The notes beneath the pieces were generated by a model. It saw nothing but the letters and a program-made list of their open reading frames with translations, did not search any database and had not been told where the DNA came from. Below are positions 44,932 through 52,893 of a stretch of DNA of 64,000 nucleotides, piece after piece. The position numbers and the translations under genes are program-made. The first letter of the stretch is position 1, and each line of letters starts with the position of its first letter. Origin of the DNA: an uncultured Saprospiraceae bacterium. Lineage in GTDB: Bacteria; Bacteroidota; Bacteroidia; Chitinophagales; Saprospiraceae. The DNA lies in contig CALGAW010000040.1 in NCBI GenBank assembly GCA_937959115.1, positions 1 to 64,000 of the forward strand. Direction: 5' to 3'.

Positions 44932-45930
44932 CTACACCAACTCCTTCACCGCTCGCCTTAACTCAGGCAACTCCATAGGCAGCTTAGCCGTCTCCAGCCA
45001 CCATTTCAAATTATTAAGCGCAAACGGGATGCTCTCTACAAAATGTGCCTTGCCCTCAATGAGCCCACGGAATCCATAAGCGCCTAATACTTGCAAGAAA
45101 CGGATCAACTGAAAACCAGCATACCGCGATCGGAAATCAGCAGTATCAATGCTAGTCAGCTGACTAGCAACCAACAAATAGTGTTCTAGTAACTCTTCTC
45201 TTACTGAATGCGGGAGATTGGCTTTTGCCTGATATAGTAAGGAAATCACATCGTATGGCAACGCTCCACGTCGTCCGCCTTGAAAATCGATAAACCAAGG
45301 TCGCCCCTCGTGAATCATGATGTTGCGCGCTTGGAAATCGCGAAACATAAAAAAATCGGATGCAGCCTCTACTAGATAATCAGCTAATCGGTGAAAATCA
45401 TCTTCTAAGGCTTGTTCATTGTAGCCTGTGCTTTTGATGCGAAGGAAATAGTACTTGAAATAATTGAGATCCCAAAGCATTGATTGCTTGTCAAATCGCT
45501 TGCGTTCCCAGCACAAACCGTCATCTAAGTCAGCTCCAGCGTTGATTTGAAGATACGCCAATTGCTCAAGGGCTTGTTTGTAGTAGTTAATGATCTCTGA
45601 GGGTGCCTTATCCCCTACTCTTTTGGCTTCTAATAAGTTTAACAGCGTTGTGTCCCCCAAATCTTCTACAAGGTAATGTAAGCCATCTGCTGCTGTCGCA
45701 ATGATTTTTGGAACAGGCACTTCATGCGTCAAGAAATGAGCTGTCATTCCAATATATGCGTGATTTTCAAGTGGGTTGGGATTGTAAACACCAAGCACTG
45801 AGCCTCCCGCATGTTTTAGCCGAACGTATTGTCGCTTAGAGCCACCTTGCGATAAGGCTTTGCATTCTAATACTTCAACTCCCAAGGAAGATTCAGCTAA
45901 CAGATATAAGTTTCGAATTAAGGGATCCAC
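44932..45930 (-). CDS. APH/choline kinase-family phosphotransferase
   Basis: 332 residues with a GTG start at 45930. The kinase-like fold has the catalytic-loop motif FMFRDFQARNIMI and the metal-binding FIDFQGGRRGALPYDVISLL. Members of this Bacteroidota group are often found in sugar-nucleotide or cell-wall contexts (the AmgK type phosphorylates N-acetylmuramic acid or GlcNAc), but there is no MurU-type nucleotidyltransferase next to it. Last gene in the eight-gene glycan cluster, 11 nt after the aminotransferase. Confidence 0.85.
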   Translation of the reverse strand: MDPLIRNLYLLAESSLGVEVLECKALSQGGSKRQYVRLKHAGGSVLGVYNPNPLENHAYIGMTAHFLTHEVPVPKIIATAADGLHYLVEDLGDTTLLNLLEAKRVGDKAPSEIINYYKQALEQLAYLQINAGADLDDGLCWERKRFDKQSMLWDLNYFKYYFLRIKSTGYNEQALEDDFHRLADYLVEAASDFFMFRDFQARNIMIHEGRPWFIDFQGGRRGALPYDVISLLYQAKANLPHSVREELLEHYLLVASQLTSIDTADFRSRYAGFQLIRFLQVLGAYGFRGLIEGKAHFVESIPFALNNLKWWLETAKLPMELPELRRAVKELV

Positions 45931-45941
45931 CAGTTGGTCAT

Positions 45942-47069
45942 TTAAGCGTTACACGCATTAGTGATTTGTTCAATGATATAGTCAATCTGTTCATCTGCTA
46001 GTTCATAATAAAACGGCAGCCGAACTAGGCAATCTGCAAAGCGATCACAGTTAGGCAGTTCCAATCCGCTGTGCTTGTCTTGATAGTAGGGACTTTTATG
46101 CAACGACAGGTAATGAAACACGGCATGAATCTCCTTAGATCTTAGGTATTTGATAAAGGATTGTCGCTTTGTCAAATTAGGCAGCACCAGATAAAACATG
46201 TGTGCATTGTTCGTAGCATAATCCGGGATGACAGGCAAATCAAAATGCCCTTTTTCTGCTAAGGGTTTTAATCCATTATAGTATCGATCCCAAATTGCTC
46301 TTCGGCGATCTTGTATGTCCGCTAGATTTTCTAGTTGAGCAAACAAGAACGCAGCGATAATCTCAGAGGGCAAAAACGAAGAGCCGATATCCACCCATCC
46401 GTATTTATCAACTTCACCACGGAAGAATGCAGAACGATTGGTTCCTTTCTCCCAGATAATCTCAGAGCGGTCTGCATATCGTTTATCATTGACGACAAGC
46501 ATTCCGCCTTCTCCACTGATAATGTTTTTAGTTTCGTGAAACGAAAAGGCGGACAGATGACCAATTCCCCCGAGCGGTTTGCCTTTGTAGAAAGAATCAA
46601 CTGCTTGAGCGGCATCTTCAACGACTAGGAGGTTGTGTTTGTTGGCGATGTCCATAATCGCATCCATATCACAAGCTACGCCTGCATAATGCACGACCAC
46701 GATTGCCTTTGTCTTCGGTGTAATCAAGGCTTCAAGGCAGGCTGGATCTACATTTGGCTGATCAGGATAAGAATCTGCGAATACAATCTTGGCCCCGCGG
46801 AGCACAAACGCATTTGAAGTAGAAACGAAGGTGTACGAAGGCATAATCACTTCATCTCCTTGCTCTATATCTATCAATAGGGCAGCCATTTCCAAGGCGT
46901 CGGTACACGATGTAGTCAGGAGCGTTTTATGAAAATTATAATTGGTTTCGAAGTAAGCATGACACTTTTTCGTAAACATTCCATTTCCTGAAAGTTTCTT
47001 GGAATCTACTGCTTGATAGATGTAGTGTGTTTCTTTTCCCGTAAGGTAAGGCTTATTGAAATTGATCAT
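45942..47069 (-). CDS. dTDP-4-amino-4,6-dideoxygalactose transaminase (WecE/RffA type)
   Basis: 375 residues of the DegT/DnrJ/EryC1 sugar aminotransferases. PLP lysine K181 in FSFHETKNIISGEGG is at the same position as in E. coli WecE; VIMPSYTFVSTSNAFVLRGAKIVFAD and LVVEDAAQAV are family core. It puts a 4-amino group on a dTDP-4-keto-6-deoxyhexose. The substrate-making genes (rmlA, rmlB) are not in the window. Its amino sugar could be N-acylated by the acyltransferase at 48338. Start ATG, 20 nt after the acyltransferase 3 gene. Confidence 0.92.
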   Translation of the reverse strand: MINFNKPYLTGKETHYIYQAVDSKKLSGNGMFTKKCHAYFETNYNFHKTLLTTSCTDALEMAALLIDIEQGDEVIMPSYTFVSTSNAFVLRGAKIVFADSYPDQPNVDPACLEALITPKTKAIVVVHYAGVACDMDAIMDIANKHNLLVVEDAAQAVDSFYKGKPLGGIGHLSAFSFHETKNIISGEGGMLVVNDKRYADRSEIIWEKGTNRSAFFRGEVDKYGWVDIGSSFLPSEIIAAFLFAQLENLADIQDRRRAIWDRYYNGLKPLAEKGHFDLPVIPDYATNNAHMFYLVLPNLTKRQSFIKYLRSKEIHAVFHYLSLHKSPYYQDKHSGLELPNCDRFADCLVRLPFYYELADEQIDYIIEQITNACNA

Positions 47070-47089
47070 AATATGATTTTAAAGCGTTA

Positions 47090-48316
47090 CTAATCTTCTA
47101 CTTTATTTCCACTAGGAACAACCGTATATTTCTTGTTTTTAATTCGAATAAATCGCTTCTCAAAATAATGGTAAGAAGTATAGCTCAATATCAAAGTCAA
47201 TCCAATTATTGATGAATAAACCGCAATATTGTAGGCTACAACATTAGATTTCAGTGGAACTACAGAATTAAAAAAACTATAAACAAGATACATTGCTATT
47301 GGATGGAACATATAAATTCCGTAGGAAATTTCTCCAAGTTTATTCAGAATTGAATTTCTAAGATTGATCTTAAAGTTCGTTTGAATGATGAATATAATCT
47401 CCAACGCTACCACGGTTCCAAGCAATACTTTATCATAGCCTGAGGACATCAGGATTCCAAGAAAAATAGTGTTTATCATAAACAAAATTGGATTTGTAAA
47501 AATCGTTGCAAACACCTTAGGAAACTGAAATAGTAAGAACGCAGCTAATGCACCAATTCCCATAATATGAATGGGCACCAAATCAGTAAAGTACTTGATA
47601 TTAGCAGCTAATTCTGGATTCGAAGGTTTTATTGGGATCGCCCAATAAGGCAGAGAAATAATAATGATAAATGGAATCGCTAAATATTTACTTTTTACTA
47701 AGTTGACGATATTTGGCCAGATCAAATAAAACTGCTCTTCTACCCCAACCGACCATGCCTGCGAAGCACCTACCACCGCTGGTTTCAGCTTCAGGGCAAG
47801 ATTTGGTAGGAATACCATAAACAACAGCAATGGTGTCCAAAAGTCATTTTGCAACAATTTCACTAATCTAAAGTAGTGGGCTTCGTGCTGCATAGATTCA
47901 AAAAAACCAGCTGCCGGTGGGATGAGAAAAAAAGCAATGAAAATAATCAGATAATACAATGGCCAAATCCGAAGCAATCGTCTTATGTAAAATTTCTTAA
48001 GATTGATCTTGGTTTTAACGCGCTTCTCTTCTAGTAAAAGATAGGTAATCAGGAATCCACTCAATACGAAGAAGATATAGACACCGTTTTTCCCCAATTC
48101 AGAGATAAACGTCTTGAGAAACGTGTGATATAGGCTTGGCAATTGATCTCTGAACTTATAGAGTTCGACGTGGTGAAACAAAACACAAAGTGCAGCGATT
48201 GCTCTTATCTCGTTCAAGCCTTGAAAGAATATCCGTTTCTTCTTCGTAGGAGCTACTGGCTTCCTAGATATTGGATTTTCTTTTTTCTTACCAGGTTTTG
48301 CTTTCTTTTTAGCCAT
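47090..48316 (-). CDS. Acyltransferase 3 family membrane protein
   Basis: 408 residues with about ten membrane segments, a basic N-terminus and the family landmarks FFQGLNEIRAIAALCVLFHHVELYK (His residue essential in relatives), FFVLSGFLITYLLLEEKR, RRLLRIWPLYYLI and SWSVGVEEQFYLIWP-like AWSVGVEEQFYLIWPN. These enzymes O-acetylate sugars of surface polysaccharides across the inner membrane. It belongs to the glycan cluster; substrate unknown. Confidence 0.93.
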   Translation of the reverse strand: MAKKKAKPGKKKENPISRKPVAPTKKKRIFFQGLNEIRAIAALCVLFHHVELYKFRDQLPSLYHTFLKTFISELGKNGVYIFFVLSGFLITYLLLEEKRVKTKINLKKFYIRRLLRIWPLYYLIIFIAFFLIPPAAGFFESMQHEAHYFRLVKLLQNDFWTPLLLFMVFLPNLALKLKPAVVGASQAWSVGVEEQFYLIWPNIVNLVKSKYLAIPFIIIISLPYWAIPIKPSNPELAANIKYFTDLVPIHIMGIGALAAFLLFQFPKVFATIFTNPILFMINTIFLGILMSSGYDKVLLGTVVALEIIFIIQTNFKINLRNSILNKLGEISYGIYMFHPIAMYLVYSFFNSVVPLKSNVVAYNIAVYSSIIGLTLILSYTSYHYFEKRFIRIKNKKYTVVPSGNKVED

Positions 48317-48337
48317 TTATGATGGTATAATTGTATG

Positions 48338-48970
48338 TTATTGGATTAATCTAGCTGGATTTCCGACATATAATCCGGGTTGTTCAATGTTTTTTATAAT
48401 AACGGTCCCTCCGCCTGTTTGCGTCCCCTCTGCAATCGAAATATTATCAATAACCGTGGTGTTGATACCAATGTTACATCCTTTCCCAACACTTACAAAA
48501 CCAGCCAAACAGACACCAGGAGACAGAAAAGAGTGATCACCTACTGTTGAATCATGGGCAATGGTTACTGATGTGTTCAACAGCACATTATCGCCTAGTT
48601 TTACATTCATATCAAGCGTACAATTTGGGTAGATGAATGCGCCTTCCCCAATACTTGCAGACGGATCAATATATGCACTTGGATGAATCACTTTTGCAAA
48701 TGGGATCTTACCTTTAAATTGTTCAAAAATCGATTTCCGAAAGGCGAAATGTTTGTAGCCAATTCCGACCATAAGGACATCAAACCCTCCTTGGTCAAAA
48801 GTGTTCTGAATATCGTCTTTTCCTCCTAGGATTTCATGACCATGTGCATCCTCTCCAATTGATTTATAATCATTAAAGAAACCGACAACCTCATACAATC
48901 CAGCAGTTTGCGCATGATATGCAATGTGGTAACCAAGATCGCCAGAACCAATGATTGCTAGTTTCTTCAT
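48338..48970 (-). CDS. NeuD/PglD-type sugar acyltransferase
   Basis: 210 residues. An N-terminal Rossmann-like part (KKLAIIGSGDLGYHIAYHA) is followed by left-handed beta-helix hexapeptide repeats (IHPSAYIDPSASIGEGAFIYPNC..., HDSTVGDHSFLSPGV). PglD transfers acetyl from acetyl-CoA to the C4 amine of a UDP-sugar; NeuD acts on sialic acid. A WecE-type aminotransferase lies two genes downstream, so N-acylation of its 4-amino sugar is a sensible guess. It begins immediately after the GT2 stop with no gap. Confidence 0.9.
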   Translation of the reverse strand: MKKLAIIGSGDLGYHIAYHAQTAGLYEVVGFFNDYKSIGEDAHGHEILGGKDDIQNTFDQGGFDVLMVGIGYKHFAFRKSIFEQFKGKIPFAKVIHPSAYIDPSASIGEGAFIYPNCTLDMNVKLGDNVLLNTSVTIAHDSTVGDHSFLSPGVCLAGFVSVGKGCNIGINTTVIDNISIAEGTQTGGGTVIIKNIEQPGLYVGNPARLIQ

Positions 48971-49927
48971 TTAGTTTGATGATTGCTTTTCTTGATTGTG
49001 GCCTCGTCCACTATGAATATGCTTAACAGAATAATTTGGTCGATTCGTAGTTTTAAGATTAATTCGCTGTATGTATTCTCCTAGGATTCCTAATCCAAGT
49101 AATACCGCACCGAAACCGAAACTCAGCATAGATACAAGCGTAGGAAAACCCGCATCATATTCTTTAATTGTCATTGAGCTGACCACTATAAAAATAGCGT
49201 AGATAAAGCTAAAGACGAAGAACAATATGGAGAAGTAGGACAACAATCGAATCGGCAGATTAGAAAAGGTGACAAAGATATTAATCGAATGTTCTATTAA
49301 CTTTTTTATGCTGTAAGAACTATTCCCTGCTTGGCTTTCACCGTGCGAAACTTGCACAGAAGCAACATTTGAAGTCACCCATGTCAAGTAGCCATCTAGG
49401 AATGTGTAGGAATTTTTCATCTCAATGGTACTCTTGGCAACACTAGTTTTAATCAATCTAAAAGAGGAGTAGTCTGCATTTAATTCTGGGATACCGATGG
49501 CTAGTAGTTTTTTTAAAACACTGCTTGTGAAATTTCTAAAAAAGGTGTGATTTTTCTCCGTATAAACACCATAAACCACATCTGCATCTTCCGCTTTCTG
49601 CTTGTTGATCAAAAGGTTGATATCTTTTGGGAAGTGCTGTAGATCTTCATCTAGTGTGATGATAAAATCAGATTTTCCAGCCATTTCAAAACCACAAATT
49701 GTTGCATTGTGCTGACCATAGTTTCTAGTCAACTCTATTCCTTTTACCAGTGGATTTTTAAGACTCAGTTCTTTGATCTTAGCCAACGATTCTTTCAGTC
49801 CACAGTCGTATACCAATACAATTTCCACTAAGCTATTCCCTAGCACACTAGACAACTGCTCTACCAACGTTGGTAAGGTATCAACCGCTCTATATACTGG
49901 TATGACTACAGAATATTGAAATGACAT
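48971..49927 (-). CDS. Glycosyltransferase family 2 (polyprenyl-phosphate type)
   Basis: 318 residues. A GT-A domain (~5-225; YSVVIPVYRAVDTLP, LDEDLQHFPKDI with the metal-binding D-x-D, YSSFRLIK) is followed by two C-terminal membrane segments (~228-290), the layout of ArnC/GtrB/DPM1-type transferases that load a sugar onto polyprenyl phosphate. The usual DDGS acceptor-loop motif is replaced by VYDCGLKES. Which sugar is loaded is unknown; the amino sugar of this cluster is one candidate. Tightly linked to the NeuD/PglD gene. Confidence 0.9.
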   Translation of the reverse strand: MSFQYSVVIPVYRAVDTLPTLVEQLSSVLGNSLVEIVLVYDCGLKESLAKIKELSLKNPLVKGIELTRNYGQHNATICGFEMAGKSDFIITLDEDLQHFPKDINLLINKQKAEDADVVYGVYTEKNHTFFRNFTSSVLKKLLAIGIPELNADYSSFRLIKTSVAKSTIEMKNSYTFLDGYLTWVTSNVASVQVSHGESQAGNSSYSIKKLIEHSINIFVTFSNLPIRLLSYFSILFFVFSFIYAIFIVVSSMTIKEYDAGFPTLVSMLSFGFGAVLLGLGILGEYIQRINLKTTNRPNYSVKHIHSGRGHNQEKQSSN

Positions 49928-50070
49928 GGACTGAGTTTTTGCTTGGAGTACTGATTTAAAACAATCTCCTTTTGAAGCGCATTTATTGGCTGATTTTCCA
50001 AGGGGTAATTTTTGTTAAAGATAAGTCAAAGAACATAGGATATAAAATAATATTGATTTTTGATGAAATT

Positions 50071-51246
50071 TTATTCTAATTCGTACTGAATCACATCATT
50101 AGGATTTAAAACCACCTTATTTTGTTCATGTTTATACAAGACCAATCCCGCTCGTTTTCCTGAAACATTAATGACTTCCGCGATTTCATCACCAATATTA
50201 AGAATAGAAATAGCTTGAACAACACCTTCGAAGTTTTCTTGATTATTTTGAATTGATTTAATTTTTCCAGCAGGAGGAAATACATAATAAACACCGCTGT
50301 AATTATCATTTAACGTAGTAGTATCAATGGTTTTAAAATCTCCCATTGCTACATCTATGACACCCTTTACAAAATCATAGCCGGTAGACAATTGCACCAT
50401 ATCAGACCCAATTAGATCTCCGCCCATTCTCCCAGCAATTTCGCAAATCATCACTTCATTCGCAGTCGTAAGAAATACCTCTGAGTGACTTGCTCCATAC
50501 TCGATACCAAGCACATTCAATGCATTAATCACAAGCTCGTTTATCTTCTTGCCAATCGCAGCAGGCACAGCGGCTGGCTGATGATGTTCCTGCTCAACGA
50601 AAAATGGCGCACCAGTTGTAACCTTATCGGTGATCGCTAATGGAAAGTGTTCCCCTTTAAAGGAAATCATCTCTACACTGAACTCACGTCCTTCGACAAA
50701 CTCCTCAACGATTGCATTTTTCTTCAGGGAATGACCTAGTGCAATTTCTAAGTTTTTGTTTATATCCTCTGGACGCTCAGTTTTAGTTACTCCCTTAGAA
50801 CCAGAGCGATCTGTCGGTTTTACAATCACAGGAAAGGTAAATTGTTTGTGATCTTCAAAATCTGGCGTTTTATACAACTCAAACCTAGGGCAAGGAAGTC
50901 CTGCAGCAGATAAGGCTTGCCTCATTTCAAATTTATCAGTAGTCACCAAACCAGCTTGTAAGCTATTGCCAATCAAGCCCATTTCATGCGCAACAAAATT
51001 TACAGTAGGCATGGCGATATCCGAACTGATGGAGGTAATCCCATTGATTTCAACCGTTTTACAGACGGCAAGTATCTCCTCTTTTTCAATAATCGAAATC
51101 GGATAATAGTGGTCGGCGATATCCTCTACCACATTGCCTTCTCGCCAGGCAAACACATGAGTTTCTAGTCCTAAGTCTACCGCTTTCTGTACCAACGGAC
51201 GTTGAAGATAAGAAGCTCCTATTATGGCAATTTTCCTTTTATTCAT
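50071..51246 (-). CDS. ATP-grasp domain ligase
   Basis: 391 residues. The N-terminal pre-ATP-grasp Rossmann domain is KRKIAIIGASYLQRPLVQKA, and the ATP-grasp core includes FPVIVKPTDRSGSKGVTKTE, EEFVEGREFSVEMI and the metal-binding MICEIAGRMGGDLIGSDMV. It joins a carboxylate and an amine or thiol with ATP. Relatives occur in peptide, glutathione-like and sugar-aminoacyl pathways. In a cluster with a sugar 4-aminotransferase it might link an amino acid or another acid to the amino sugar. A 143-nt gap separates it from the GT2 gene. Confidence 0.9.
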   Translation of the reverse strand: MNKRKIAIIGASYLQRPLVQKAVDLGLETHVFAWREGNVVEDIADHYYPISIIEKEEILAVCKTVEINGITSISSDIAMPTVNFVAHEMGLIGNSLQAGLVTTDKFEMRQALSAAGLPCPRFELYKTPDFEDHKQFTFPVIVKPTDRSGSKGVTKTERPEDINKNLEIALGHSLKKNAIVEEFVEGREFSVEMISFKGEHFPLAITDKVTTGAPFFVEQEHHQPAAVPAAIGKKINELVINALNVLGIEYGASHSEVFLTTANEVMICEIAGRMGGDLIGSDMVQLSTGYDFVKGVIDVAMGDFKTIDTTTLNDNYSGVYYVFPPAGKIKSIQNNQENFEGVVQAISILNIGDEIAEVINVSGKRAGLVLYKHEQNKVVLNPNDVIQYELE

Positions 51247-51276
51247 CAGGAGAATGAAGGCTTGAGTTTTAAAATA

Positions 51277-52869
51277 TTACAGCTTTTCGATTTCTTTTAC
51301 ACTAGGCCGAAACTGTCGATTGGTCCAAGTAAAACTACCACCATCAATCCAAGGCTGCTTCATTTCTTTATTTAAAAAATTACGTTCCCACTTTCGTGGA
51401 ATTCTCACCTTTTTCACTTTTACATTGAACTTAGCGTTGTTCAGATCAATTTTATTTTTGTGCGCCCAAAAGGCAGAAAAGTCTCTTAAGCCTCTAAGCA
51501 TTAAGCCTTGATTTACGTAGGTGCCATTGACACGAAACGTCCATTTCACCCAGTTAAAACCAGAGTTGTACCAATCAGGCATCCCGTTTTGGTCGATGAT
51601 TGGCAGCCAAGTTTCCTTACCGTTATTCTCATAGGTCACAGCAACAATATGATTGTATCCATTGAAGTGACCATCCATAAACACTGGATGGTTGGTAATA
51701 CCCATTAATCGCTTTGAATACCATTCTGAGTTACGGGTAAACTTCTGAACACTTTTACCGAAGCCTGCCTTGTTAAAACCGGCCAAGCCGTTTGCAATAA
51801 TCCCCGAGTTATACGTCACTAAGAGTTGAAGGACACAGAGCACAATGACACCAATCCCAACCCACTTCACTTTAAAATCGCGTACCGTTGTATCACCATA
51901 TAGCTTTCTTTTCCGATCTGAAAGTGGCAATGTGATCCCCGCTTCCGCAAATGCCTTGCCGCTTTTAGTGGCTTTAGTGTGATCTGTAACGAATCGATCC
52001 ACTTTTGCTCTTAAGGCGTTAAATCCTGGGAATTTGGATAAGATCGTCTTCCACCAGCCAACAGGCACCATCAAAGCATAAAGCGCCACGACACACAAGG
52101 CAAACCAAGGAATCGGGAACTCCATTAAAATACCAAGGTGCAAACCAACCCCAATGATCAGCAATGGGACTCGAAAGGGCTTAAACCAAAACAGGAAGAT
52201 GAAGGCTGCTTCAAAGAATATCGTAAAATAGCCTAGCGCCATCGCCAACCCTTTTATATTCATCAGTGGTGTAGAGTTAAAATGCGAGATCTGTGGTAGA
52301 TTGGATGGTAACCACATGCCCAGCCCATTCATCCAGTTGTAGGAAATCAATTTATAAAATACGGAATCCGTATAAACAAAAGCGCCTGCAACCAACATTG
52401 GGATGAGATATGCTAAACTACTGACCTTCCTAGGCGGTGTATAAGCCTTTTGAGGGGTTGAGTATTTGAGACGCTCTCGAATCCTGTCGACACTTAAGCA
52501 GCGAGCTACAGGTAAAAACAGAATCAAAGCATTCAGTCCCATATAAGCATAAAACACATGGTATTCGTAGGAACGAATTGTGCCAATTAAGGAAAGCGCC
52601 ATTACATAATTAACGATGACAGCAATTCGAGTGTAAGCGCCAAACAACATAAAAACTACACTGATCGCCCAGAGAATCAAGGGAAAAGCAAAGTTAATTT
52701 CAGCCGCATCTATGTATGGTATTTTATCAAAAATAAGATGTCTAAAGTAGTATATCTGTTTGATTTCAAACAATAAGACAAGCGAATAGAGTATTCGGAA
52801 CACTGCTAGACCAGTTCCATCGATCTTTTTATCGTATGCTTTTTTAAATCTGTCAGTTAAGAATTTCAT
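51277..52869 (-). CDS. HTTM-domain membrane protein
   Basis: 530 residues. The N-terminal half has about seven membrane segments with the HTTM (vitamin K gamma-carboxylase-like) signatures LAVFRILYSLVLLFEIKQIYY and LHLGILMEFPIPWFAL. The C-terminal part (~330-530) is largely soluble. HTTM proteins are related to vitamin K-dependent carboxylases, but most bacterial ones have no known reaction. The long menaquinone-route genes in the same window make quinol use conceivable but unproven. In the glycan cluster, 24 nt after YfhO. Confidence 0.88.
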   Translation of the reverse strand: MKFLTDRFKKAYDKKIDGTGLAVFRILYSLVLLFEIKQIYYFRHLIFDKIPYIDAAEINFAFPLILWAISVVFMLFGAYTRIAVIVNYVMALSLIGTIRSYEYHVFYAYMGLNALILFLPVARCLSVDRIRERLKYSTPQKAYTPPRKVSSLAYLIPMLVAGAFVYTDSVFYKLISYNWMNGLGMWLPSNLPQISHFNSTPLMNIKGLAMALGYFTIFFEAAFIFLFWFKPFRVPLLIIGVGLHLGILMEFPIPWFALCVVALYALMVPVGWWKTILSKFPGFNALRAKVDRFVTDHTKATKSGKAFAEAGITLPLSDRKRKLYGDTTVRDFKVKWVGIGVIVLCVLQLLVTYNSGIIANGLAGFNKAGFGKSVQKFTRNSEWYSKRLMGITNHPVFMDGHFNGYNHIVAVTYENNGKETWLPIIDQNGMPDWYNSGFNWVKWTFRVNGTYVNQGLMLRGLRDFSAFWAHKNKIDLNNAKFNVKVKKVRIPRKWERNFLNKEMKQPWIDGGSFTWTNRQFRPSVKEIEKL

Positions 52870-52893
52870 GAGTTAAGTTGTATAAAGGGTTTG

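Noticed and set aside
44932-45930. Loss of the catalytic His in the phosphotransferase HRD-like motif (FRD here)
   Set aside because: Aromatic residues before RDFQ are, as far as I recall, normal in this Bacteroidota subgroup, so it is not evidence of inactivation.
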